Part shown: in pieces, positions 1 to 10,792 of the stretch
How the letters are laid out: every line of letters begins with the position of its first letter
How positions within the stretch are numbered: position 1 is the first letter of the stretch
From: Lytechinus pictus
Taxonomy: Eukaryota > Echinodermata > Echinoidea > Temnopleuroida > Toxopneustidae
Assembly (NCBI RefSeq): GCF_037042905.1
Contig: NC_087254.1
Location: forward strand, 19,586,603 to 19,650,602
Direction of reading: 5' to 3'
Length of the DNA: 64,000 bases
The notes under the pieces: generated by a model
What the model was told of the DNA's origin: nothing
The model's input: only the letters and a program-made list of their open reading frames with translations
Database searches by the model: none
Translations under genes and position numbers: made by a program

Positions 1-3000
1 ACCTTGTCAAGAGGTAGAACCATGAGCACAATACTTGTAATGTAAAGACATCCGAAGTTGAATGTGAAGATGATGACGATGAAGACGATTGTCTTCAAGA
101 TTTTCAACTCATGGTTGTGGTCATCCTCGGCCTTCGAGGTCGTGGTCGAATCCATCGACGATGCCTTGATCTTCATGGACTCGAATCTGCGTTTCCGGAG
201 TTTGTGCCTGATTAGGAAGTAGATGACGGTGATGATGAGGAGAGGGGCGATGTAAGAGCAGACGAAGGAGATGATGACAGCGACGCGGTACTGCGGATCA
301 GAGTACGCGCTCGCTGCGTCAGAGTAGTTGCCATAGAAGACGGGGGCGCAGATGATCAGCGAAACTATTTTATAAGAAAATGTATTATAGTTGTATTTGT
401 ATCTATTAATAAGCTGAAAGAGTTGTATAATTATGTCAATATTTTATATCAGCTGGGCCAATTGCCAACATTTTGCATACAAGCAAAACAATATATTTCC
501 TCCAGGAAGTTACATATCATTTACCTTTTTACTCTAATTTCGATGAGTCATTAATATGGCAGATAAATGATTCTGCTTTGTAAAATGTACTACCGCTAAT
601 TTGCACCTCCACTCAAGTGAATTACAAATTACCAAGAGGTGCTCAAGTTCAAAGTTTCGATGGTTGTCATTAAAAAGCTACACCATCGTGATGTTGACCG
701 ATTCGGTACCCCCCCCCCTCCCAACCAATGATGACCAAAAAAATCGTCCCGGCATGAATCGGTCATCGCAGGTTTCTTCAACACACCATTTCAATGCCAA
801 GAAACACAGAATCTTTTACTAATCTCTAATGAAATAGTTTGAAATTATAAAATTCTGAGTTACCTATCCAGACGGCGATGCACGATATAACAGCGACCCT
901 CGTTTTCTGGAACTTGGCGGATTTCTTTGGGTCGACAATAATCTTAATGTATCTCTCTATCGACAAGGCTGTAAGCATTGCACAAGTATTGTTCGTGATT
1001 ACCTGTGTCATGAGATGGGGGGGGGGCAAGAAAACGACTTTAAAGGAGAATGAAACCCTTGAAACCAGCTGAATCCATATCAAAGAGAAAAATCAAAGAA
1101 ACATATTGTTGAAAGTTTGAGGAAGATTGAATGAATAATAAGAAAGTTATGAGCATTTGAATATTGAGATCACTATTGCCATGTAGATCCTCCCACTGGC
1201 AATGCAACCAAGATCTGTGATGTCACACACGTACAACTCCCTCATTACTTTAGTACTTATTTCACTTATATTCTCACTTTTATAGAGTCTATCACAAGGT
1301 GAGCTGTTCTCTTTATGAGAGGACAAGTACAGAGGTTTCACAACATTGTATCATTGATGAATCGTTTGTCATATGATTAGAATGAGCAAAAAGAGATGTT
1401 TTGGGGTATATTTTCAGTGTCGTTGTTCATCTGTGACATCATAGATCTTGGTCGCATTGTCAATAGGAGGATCTCCATAGCATTAGTGATCTCCGACATT
1501 CAAATGCTCATAACTCTTCTATTGCTAGTCCTATTTTACTCAAACTTTTGTTGAATCTTATTCTTTTATTTTTCTGCTTTCACAAAAGCTAACTTGCTCC
1601 AAGAGTTTCATTCTCCTTTAATGAAACACTGAATTCCGCGTTCACTTCTTTCTACCAACTTTTGCATGTATGAAATTGAAATGACTATATTACCCCCCCC
1701 CCAAAAAAAAAAAAAAAAAAAAAAAAAAACACTCACTTTCAGCATTCATTCAAACAGGGGCATCGATCCTTGTTTTGGATTCGAAGGTGGAAAAACGTCA
1801 AAAATTTCGGACAGATTGGTATTTTCAATATTATTTTTATGTCGAGTTCAATGGTTTTAAAGGGATTTCTAATGCTCTTTAAAACGTATTTGAATTCAAT
1901 CATGAGTTATTTAAGTTGTCAAATATGGGGGAGGCAAATCAATATGTTCGCCCCCACCCCCTTGCCCCCTCTCCCCTCCCGGATCAACGTCTCTGCATTA
2001 AAATGAAATATAATTCAATATCTACACAACGATATATGTATTATTTGATTTATATCGATGGTAAGGAGGAACCTATTATTATGAATAATAATGATAATGA
2101 TAATAATGTACGGGATATAATACAGTGGGATCCGGAGGTCATTCTTCCCATGGCCTGCGCGCTATATTCAACCCACGTCCAGAAAATTTGCAACCTTAAC
2201 TGTGTAGGCAAATTCCATCCTGGCGCGAACATGAAAATACATACGCCCTAAGTGGTCATAAACGGGGATATCCCTTACTTGATATTCTACCAAAGTATCC
2301 CTATATATCGATACACAATCCAAGCTTACCAGAGACCCACTATAAAACCTGATGATTTATTAACATTTTTCCCATTAAAATGTTTAATTGTATGTATGGG
2401 CCTATGTCACCAAAATGACATAAAGTAGCGATTGCCAACCATTTTCAAAAAGACGTGTAGAATGTCTGGGAACCTGAAGCAAGGGACCCTTTTTGACGCT
2501 TTTCCTAGACGAGGATGTGAAGAGTGAACCCCCCACCCCCGCCCCACCACCACTATCACCGGCTACAATAACATCTCACGCTCCCTCTAATACCTTAAAG
2601 AGAGTATGTAAATTGTAGTAATAAAAGGCTGCGACGAAGTGTATTGAGGTACAATTGGGTGTGGGGGTGCCCTCACGCAGTCTCATTATGAAAATACATA
2701 CTACTCTATAATTTGTTTCAAGAGGAAGATCTTTAAACAAATTTATCAAGGAAAAAGCTCTTTCCCTTTATCATCCTAGGGGAGTGAAATTAACGTAATA
2801 AAACTTACCAAAGAAATATAAAGGTAAGCCGATGATGATATGAGACTGGCCGTTTGAACTCCCATCGCTAACTTAAGATAATATACGACATCGGTGATTG
2901 CCAAGATGGTGAGATAGATAAAGTGTGTCGTACAGAGGTTTGCTACGAATAGGTTCGGGAAAGTATGCATATCACGGTGGGCGATGATCACGTAGAGCAT

Positions 3001-3144
3001 CAGAGAGTTGGCTAGGACGCCGACGACGATGAGGCCGAGAAGAATGGGAGAGAGGACGGTGTCGAACGTTGCGATGACCTGGCAGTCGGACACGGACAGA
3101 TCTACTCCGCACGTCGACGAATCGGTTGTCGAAATGGATTCCAT
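1..3144 (-). CDS. Class A (rhodopsin-like) G-protein-coupled receptor, 3' end off the window
   Basis: Three exons read on the minus strand: 2809-3144, 864-1002 and 1-364 (continues past the edge). They splice in frame (phases 0 and 1) with GTAAGT and GTAACT donors. About 279 residues are visible. Exon 1 starts at ATG 3144 and carries an extracellular N-terminus, TM1 with the GVLAN segment (N1.50) and TM2. Exon 2 holds TM3 ending in an ERY motif (E/DRY class, about residues 128-130) and most of TM4. Exon 3 holds TM5 (with SY..P), a basic and Ser/Thr-rich third loop (about residues 200-240) and TM6. TM7 and the tail are outside. Oddities: no cysteine at the usual start of TM3, so the canonical disulfide seems absent, and TM6 has FTFNFG instead of CWxP. 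Such divergent orphan receptors are common in echinoderms and amphioxus. The ligand cannot be inferred. Class sure, subfamily unknown. Confidence 0.88.
1040..1621. mobile_element. Foldback MITE in GPCR intron 1
   Basis: A roughly 580-bp element whose two halves are inverted copies. The ends share a TTAAAGGAGAATGAAAC terminus, and the inner arms match over about 200 bp, including AAGTTATGAGCATTTGAAT and the segment around ATGATGTCACA. It codes for nothing. It ends only 36-38 bp upstream of the acceptor of GPCR exon 2 (exon edge at 1002), so its terminal bases sit where the branch-point region of that intron should be. Confidence 0.8.
1693..1729. repeat. Adjacent poly-C and poly-A homopolymers
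   Basis: About ten C followed by about 27 A, in GPCR intron 1. It may be the scar of a retroposon tail, but no retroposon body is recognisable beside it. Confidence 0.7.
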
Positions 3145-4630
3145 GATGACGACGTCGAATGATTCGTTCGTTACATAAACTTACACTATAAAATGACCAC
3201 AATTGAAATTCAGATCATATTTCAACCGGAATTATAGAGATCACTCTGATCGATATGTCATGGAGGCCGCTAGTTGAGTAACATTATTGAATGAAGATCA
3301 ATAGTTAGTATAGAGCCTGAATCACTATTTTCCTATACGATAGCGCAAACAACAATGCCAGTAACCCAAATCTAGTTCTTCAGTGCTTCAATTGCTGTAT
3401 CGGTACGTGGACATGATATAACACCGTGTCATTGATACACATGTTGACCATAAGATGAAACAAGATCATAGATTACTTTTCTTTATCGATAGTACGATGA
3501 TCACCAACTTGAAAACAAAACGATCATCGAGTTTCTCAAGAGTGATACTTGAAACTGAGGCAATGACGGTATTAGGTGTGGCAGGCTTGTCAACTTGCCA
3601 AGCACTTGAACAGACCATGATGGATCTAACGTATGATGACGATTGTTTTTTGTAAATGGATATGATAAAAAGTGGTAGAATATAGAGGATGTGGGCAAGT
3701 TAAATGAGGAAACGAAGGGGGGGGGGGGAGAGGGTGGTTAGGAGAAGGAAGTAGCGAAAGAAGAAGAATGAGGAAGGAAGAGGTAAGGAAAAGGATTTGA
3801 AGGAGAAAGTAGAGGAGACAGGGTAAATCAAATGAAAATAAAAATATGGGCAGAATGCAGGAAGGCGGCACCACAGAGGAGACCAGCTAGGGGCAGCCAG
3901 CCAGCCACCCCCCCCCCCCACCCTCCAACAACAAAAACACGCGATGACGCCGACCCAGAAGGATACAACGCAATTGTGTGTGTTTTAACTAAAATTATAA
4001 CCATCATCGACATCACTACTACGGTCACTATCATCAGTTTAATCAACACCATCAATATTATTATTTTCACATCATCATCATTACTCATTGAGATAATGAA
4101 AAGAAGAATAAAGGAAGTATTGAATAAAGATCAAGTACAAGAATATCCCCTTAAGTGTCGGGATCCCGACCAAAATAAGTATAACTGCGATTTTTTTTTT
4201 TAAATGATAACAATTTCTCCTAATTAAACGGAATGAGCTGCTAATTTTAAAATGTAACCTTTTTGGAAGCTCTCTAATATTACTAAATATTTGATATGAA
4301 TGTACCAATTACCTTTTCAAAAGAAATAAAACATTACCGAGAAAGCGCACTAGATCTCCCCAAATTTCAGATTTCACAATAATTTCACAGAGAGTGGAGG
4401 GGGGGGGGGGAATCACTACAAAACTTTCGTAAGATTTGAATGTGAAACACTCCAGTAGAGCTCAGTTTAGACAGGCTTTAAACTTGAATTAAAAAAAAAA
4501 TGTCATTTTCAGATGGCATTGTTTCTGCATCACTACCACGATCCCCATCTTTATTACCTTGATAACATTAACTATCCTCACAACCTCCATCGTCTTAATC
4601 ATTATGATCATAATCACTGTCATTTAATCA
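3145..4630. other. No gene seen upstream of the GPCR
   Basis: AT-rich sequence with several G or C homopolymers (near 3718, 3909 and 4400) and a short ATC-rich stretch around 4000-4085. Open frames here are short and resemble nothing I recognise. The region should contain the GPCR promoter and any 5' untranslated exon, but I cannot place them. Confidence 0.5.
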
Positions 4631-4779
4631 TTTGCCTAATATTGTTATCATTCTTGTTCTCATAATACATTCTTATCCTTCAGTTTGTCATCTTAATCAT
4701 CATAACTTATTTTACTTCATCAACTTCTTCATCACCGTCGTTGTCATTTATTTTCATCAAATTCATCCTAAATTCAACG

Positions 4780-6300
4780 TTTTCTTTATCATCATCATCA
4801 ACATCATCATCATCACCACCACCACCATCATCATCACCATCATCATCATTACCACATCATCATCCTCATCACCATCATCATCATCATCATGAATCATCAC
4901 CGTCGTCATTGTTGTTGTCAACTTTATTTTCATCAACTTCACATTAAATTCATCTTCTTCTTTTTCATCATCATTATCATCGTCACCATCATCACCGTCA
5001 TAGTCATCACCATAACCATCATCATCATCATCACCATCATCATCACTGTAGTCATGCACCATATTAACCATCATCATCACCGTCGTCGTCATTGTTGTTT
5101 TCAACTTTATTTTCATCAACTTCACATTAAATTCATCTTCTTTTTCATCATCATCATCATCAACATCATCATCATCATCACCACCATCATCATCATCACC
5201 ATCATCATCACTGTAGTCATCACCATCCCCATCATCACCATCATCACCAACATCATCACCATCATAATCCTCACCATCACCATCATCACCATCATCACTA
5301 TCATCATCACCATCATCATCACCATCATCATCACAATCATCATCACCATCATCACCAACATCATCACCACCACCATCATCATCAACATCATCCCCATCAT
5401 CGCCACCATATTAACCATCATCATCACCGTCGTCGTCATTGTTATTGTCAACTTTATTTTCATCAACTTCACATTAAATTCATCTTCTTTTTCATCATCA
5501 TCATCATCAACATCATCATCATCATCACCACCATCATCATCATCACCATCATCATCACTGTAGTCATCACCATCCCCATCATCACCAACATCATCACCAT
5601 CATAATCCTCACCATCACCATCATCACCATCATCACTATCATCATCACCATCATCATCACCATCATCATCACAATCATCATCACCATCATCACCAACATC
5701 ATCACCACCACCATCATCATCAACATCATCCCCATCATCGCCACCATATTAACCATCATCATCACCGTCGTCGTCATTGTTATTGTCAACTTTATTTTCA
5801 TCAACTTCACATTAAATTCATCTTTTTCATCATCATCATCACCACCATCATCACCGTCATAATTATCACCATTACCATCCTCATCACCATCATCATCACT
5901 GTAATCATCACCATCCCCACCTTCATCAATCATCATTATCATCATCACCATCACCATCACCATCAATACCATCATCACCCTCATCAATACCATCATCACC
6001 ATCATCATCACCATCACCACCATCACCACCACCACCATCACCACCACCATGATCATCAACATCATCCCCATCATCGCCACCATCATCACCATCATCACCA
6101 TCGTCACCATCATCACTACCACCATCATCAACATCATCCCCATCATCACCATATTAACCATCATCTACACCGTAATTATCTTCATCATCATCATCATCAC
6201 ATCATCACCATCATAATCCTCACCATCATCATTATCACCATCATTATCATCACTATCATCGCCATCATCACCATCATCCTAATTATCACTATCATCAAAT
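4780..6300. repeat. Large (ATC/ACC)n satellite with higher-order repeat
   Basis: About 1.5 kb of the plus strand is almost pure mixtures of ATC, ACC and AAC triplets, very poor in G. A non-triplet spacer containing ACTTTATTTTCATCAACTTC and ACATTAAATTC recurs, with the latter at 4941, 5124, 5471 and 5809. This gives periods of about 183, 347 and 338 bp. The blocks at about 5085-5430 and 5430-5775 are nearly identical, so units of about 340 bp were duplicated as a whole. Long open frames on both strands here are only translations of the triplet repeat. Confidence 0.95.
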
Positions 6301-7505
6301 TCATATATCAAACATCACATTTCAAATAAGTTGAATCTAAACATTATTTGTAACTTGATCACCAATGACTTCGTTCATGGAAATCTGTATTTCTACCATG
6401 GTAGTTTGGCTATAATGACAATATTACCAACATACAAAAATTGCAAGAATTTAAACTAATATTTCTAAAATGGAGAGGGAAGAGAAAAGTGAAGTATCAA
6501 ATAAAGATATCATTACCCATTTTATTCAAAGGAGAAAGTGTTTCCAATAGGTAATCTTGTCGCCCCCCCCCCCCCAAAAAAAAAAAAAACTGCTCTGGTA
6601 CCAACCCTGAATAGGTTAATGAATCAGGCCCACTGCATACTCTCTATAATTAAATGGTAATCATGAATAAATTGCACAAGGATGACAAAATCAAATAAAC
6701 AATATGATTAAATCATTTTAATGTTATATTGAATATCAAATACATGTAAATATCTTTTCTATTATTTCTTTGTAATTTGACCTGATAGACACAATATCAG
6801 ATTTGTTTACCTTTTCTGGTTTATCATTGAGATGGAAAATAATGATGCAGATGGAACATTCATTAACTTTGAACATTAATTTAGAATAATTTTATTATCC
6901 AAATGGCAGTGCCAAACACTCCATGCTTATCCATACCATGGCATGCATGTATTAATAGCTGAATTCAAATAGTAGCAGTTACTTAATAATGCCTTGCATC
7001 ATATATTGAAAACAAATGTTCCATCAAGAATTAAAATCTATTTTGAAAGTATTTTCTGTCTCGGCAAGTAGCTGCCCAAATTAATCATTGCTATAGATAC
7101 ACCAATACAATTCTAAACAATTTCTTTCAACTTAAATCCAACTCATTGTAAGCATTAAATGAGTATATCAAATTTGCAATTTTGAGAAAGAAATTGCATC
7201 AGATATTGCATTTACTGCAAAATTTCTTTCAAAGTACTTATCTTTTAAAGTACTAATAACAGAAGATATAATGTACATGAAAACTCCCTTTTCCAACTAA
7301 TAAATTTGATTTTGGATAGCTTCCAATAACGTAAGCAATTAGACATTGATGTATTCAGACCTTTAAAAAGACATTGTTTAAATTCATCAATAAATCAAAG
7401 TATTTGAATGCTGTGACAAACAAAATGTTTTGATAACGAAATGTCGTTTAGTGAAAGTGGGGTCAGAGTCCTGCTATGTAACATGATATCACATCTTTGC
7501 ATGTA
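6301..7505. other. No gene seen
   Basis: AT-rich intergenic DNA with one C14/A13 homopolymer pair near 6565-6590. I saw no coding exon, RNA gene or clear transposon end. Confidence 0.5.
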
Positions 7506-7735
7506 CAGGGGTGCTCAAAAGTTGGAGAACCCCACCAGAAAATGTACATATTTAAAGTGTTCAAGTTCTGCCATGTTTTAGATATATATTTGTGAAATCA
7601 GGTAATAAAATATTACATTCAATAAAGTTTGTTTCTCTGGGCTTGCCAAACATTGTAGTGTTGTTGTCTACATTCAACACTCAGCATGACGGAGTGCATT
7701 TTGTGGTAGGGTTCAATAACCTTTGAGCTCAACTG
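7506..7735. mobile_element. Tc1/mariner-type MITE
   Basis: A 230-bp element with imperfect inverted ends: CAGGGGTGCTCAAAAGTTGG on the left, and on the right the complement of CAGTTGAGCTCAAAGGTTAT. TA dinucleotides flank it at 7504-7505 and 7736-7737, as expected for TA target duplication by Tc1/mariner transposases. It has no coding capacity. Confidence 0.75.
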
Positions 7736-8124
7736 TATGTATCAACATGAGCCCAAGTGCTCTGTGGGGGTCGTAGACCAGCAATGACCATAACATGGGG
7801 GAAAACTATTCAACTACTCATCTCTGGAATATTTTTAGTAGGTTGAGAAACATGTCTTCGACGATCGGAGATCTGCAACATCAAGCTTAGTGATTGACTG
7901 AGGGGTCGATCTTTTTTTTACAGCTGATTGCATGGATTATTGTGTATGATCAATCATAAATTTCAGTCCCATAATCAAAATAACCAATTGCTAAGCATAA
8001 CGTTTTAGAGCCCGTTGCTTGTAACTCAGTAAATGAAGCAGTAATCCTGAAAACTTCATAGTTTGTTATACAGTTAAAAGAATAAATATTTTGTGTATGA
8101 AGAAGCTGTAATATCAACACATTA

Positions 8125-8286
8125 GGTGCCGCGGAATGGGGGGGGGGGGAGGGTTGTGTGGGCTTCAGCACCTATCCCACTTTTTCAAAAACGGTGTACG
8201 AAAACGTAAACATTTCCATCTGATTGTGATTTTTGGCATGGTCAGCCCCCCCCCCCCCCACTTTTAGAACTGTTCCGTGGCCCCTT
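8125..8286. mobile_element. GC-ended MITE (GGTGCCGCGGAA family), copy 1
   Basis: A short element ending in GGTGCCGCGGAA and the inverse TTCCGTGGCCCC. It contains G and C homopolymer runs and an inner segment read as GTGTACGAAAACGTAAA ... GATTGTGATTTTTGGCATGG. The same organisation recurs at 25891-26036 and 54453-54627. Confidence 0.75.
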
Positions 8287-8790
8287 AACATAATATCAGA
8301 CAAGGTTTCAGATACAGTGAACATGATACAGCAATCAACTGTACTTATGATTATTAAGTGAAATATGAACATCGCTATCTATACAGATTCAGAACAGGAA
8401 GGATGTAAACGTTATGTATATGGGATGGAATACCTCTTCCAGATAAAGATTAAACCTAAACAAATGACCAAAATATACTACTAAGAGTTATGAAGAGAAA
8501 GGATAATGTCAAATCAAATAACCATCATTTCAAATGAGAAAAAAAATATTAAAAGAGAGGTAAATCGTTTGAGTGCATTCTCATGGGCAAACAGTTTTTA
8601 TCAGATATCCCAGTCACTTTTACTCACTGGGCCAGAAAAAACACCAGAACAACCAAGATTGGCCCCCAAGTAAAGCCTGGATAGGCCTGAAAAGAGGAGT
8701 GGTCAGGGTCTGAAATCAGTCAAAGGCCTAAAACTTACATCTCTGCTTCAATAACGGTATTATCACCATTACATATTTGTTGAACATAGT

Positions 8791-9192
8791 TTAAAGATAA
8801 ATTCCAGTTTTGGTAACGATCTAAAAATGACTTTTTACAGAATCTAATATAATGACCACCTAAGTGTCTGTTTGTATGAATAAAAAATATGTGCCGAAGG
8901 ATTCTGGAAGAAATTGTGTAATTGCTGAGAAATAAGCAAAATAAGCGCGGATTCGGTCACTTCCGTCGGGTCTTTATTTTAGCAATAATAATACACTGTC
9001 CCACATGTGCCTATCTGTGTTGGTGATCTTCAGTGTGAACATTTTTCAGCGTAGATTTCAAGATTTCACAAAGTTCAGTTTATGTAACTGTACCAGATCT
9101 AGATCCTCGATGATATACTGACAATTAAGCCTTGTTTTACAGACTTTCTCATGAAATCAGTGTTTACTGCAAATACTGGAATTTCTCTTTAA
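8791..9192. mobile_element. 400-bp MITE (TTAAAGATAAATTCCAG ends), copy 1
   Basis: The left end TTAAAGATAAATTCCAG is matched by the inverted right end CTGGAATTTCTCTTTAA. The body includes TAAGCGCGGATTCGG and CCAGATCTAGATCC. A second, slightly diverged copy lies in an ASPSCR1 intron at 13994-14380, which confirms an interspersed repeat. Confidence 0.85.
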
Positions 9193-10441
9193 GCATTTGA
9201 TTTTGGTACCACCATTGCCTTTAATAGGTATAATTATGATCATCCATTGGTGCTGCATCTCTTACTTGAGCCTGGTGTAAATTAATTCAAACTTAATATC
9301 AATAGCAGCTCTGTGATGAATAAAGTGATTTGTGAATGCCTCGTATTCAATCTTTATCAATTCAACTCACATAAAACAATAAATTCTCCAAAACAGAGAG
9401 AAGGTCGATGGCTTATCCAATGACACAAAAGGTACAATCACTTGACCGCTTAGGCAAAAATGTAATATAATGATAGAAATTAAAAAGTTACTATCGTTTG
9501 TAAACACTGATTGTATCTTCTCACGTTACTGCAACCAGATCCCACTTTGAAGAATGAAAAAGCGTATCACCTTTTGCCTGTTAAGAAACAGATAAAACAA
9601 AAGAAAACAAAATAAAAGTGATAAATCTTTGGTCTTAGCATGGCACAGGCATGGATTGAGGGGAGGGGGGGATGGGGGTGCCTGCGATGATTAGTGTTCC
9701 CCTTTCATACTTCCTCCACTCCCTTTGGAAGGAAATCAGTCCATTCTTTGTTATTTTTTTGCTTGTCAATATTTTTGGGGTTATGATATTTTTTTAAATG
9801 GTATCCTTTTTTTTTGGGGGGGAGGGGTGGGGTCATTGGATATATTTAGGAATTCATTGCCTTTTTTTTGTTTCTTTCTTTGATGCTATGCAACATAGAT
9901 CTGTTTTCTGTGCAACCCCCCCCCCCCCTTCAATAAAACCCTAAATCCAACCACTTATATGGTAAAGATGATGATATCTTTCTACACGATGTATCACCCA
10001 CAAAGAATATATATGGTAATCATAAATTGTGTTGAGCTTATCGAGATAGGCTTGTAAGGCAGTAAGCCACTGCTTTCAAGCATTAACAACCAAGTTTTTA
10101 TGTAATATTTCTATAGTGCTTCATCCAATGTTTATAAGCACTGCATATTGTACGCCTACTTAGCTTGTTGTAAGCGAGCAAATGGGAGGCTGAATGTCAC
10201 ACATTCATACCGTTGCACACAAGACGTACCATCCAAAATGTACCGTTGCACGGCTTTAAGAGGTCACGTCACAATGCGCGTATAGCCCGCTGGCTAAATG
10301 CGCAATGCTGTCCAAGATCATGTGCGCTTGTGGGATTTTGCTTTTCGCTTTCAATATTTTTGCTCCCTTTCTATAGATTACTGCAGGGAAAAACTCTTGT
10401 TTAAAAAAAATATTTTCGCTAGATTCCGAGGCGTTCTACAA
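9193..10441. other. No gene seen downstream of ASPSCR1
   Basis: AT-rich, with G/C homopolymer and poly-T runs between 9660 and 9930. The missing last coding exon and the poly(A) site of ASPSCR1 may lie in this stretch or in the adjoining one, but I could not identify them. Confidence 0.4.
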
Positions 10442-10608
10442 CACAAATAGCGAATATTCTTATTCGTGCAATGGTGCGAGATTTTGCATTCGGTGAAAGA
10501 AAGAAACGCTCTATTCAACTCAGCTAACGCCTCGTTGAATAGAGCATCTTTCTTTCACCTCATGCGAAATCTCGCACCATTGCACTCATGCCTATTCGCT
10601 ATTTGTAT
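10442..10608. repeat. Near-perfect 165-bp hairpin
   Basis: Two arms of about 75 bp pair almost completely. The left arm has AATGGTGCGAGATTTTGC and GGTGAAAGAAAGAAACGCTC; the right arm is their inverse. The loop is about 14 bases. It lies about 180 bp beyond the last recognised ASPSCR1 exon in the direction of transcription, so it could be part of that gene's 3' untranslated region. Most simply it is a young foldback MITE. Confidence 0.85.
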
Positions 10609-10792
10609 ACTATTACCCCAGCCTTAGCATGACTACCCATATTGGGCACTTAAGCATTCCATGAATTTATTCCAATCAGGTACCCATTTTACCCTTTACT
10701 ACACCTATATGGAGATCGGCGTATGTACATAAACACCTTGCGCAATGATGCGAAAGAAGGACCTACTGCCCATGGATACAAATAAAACTTAC

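Noticed and set aside
3626-4203. Overlapping frames of 73-123 codons on both strands
   Set aside because: They are low-complexity translations of purine/pyrimidine-rich and ATC-rich DNA with homopolymers, and have no conserved sequence.
4741-6164. Long open frames on both strands, up to 231 codons
   Set aside because: They are pure translations of ATC/ACC triplet repeats and have no non-repeat protein sequence.
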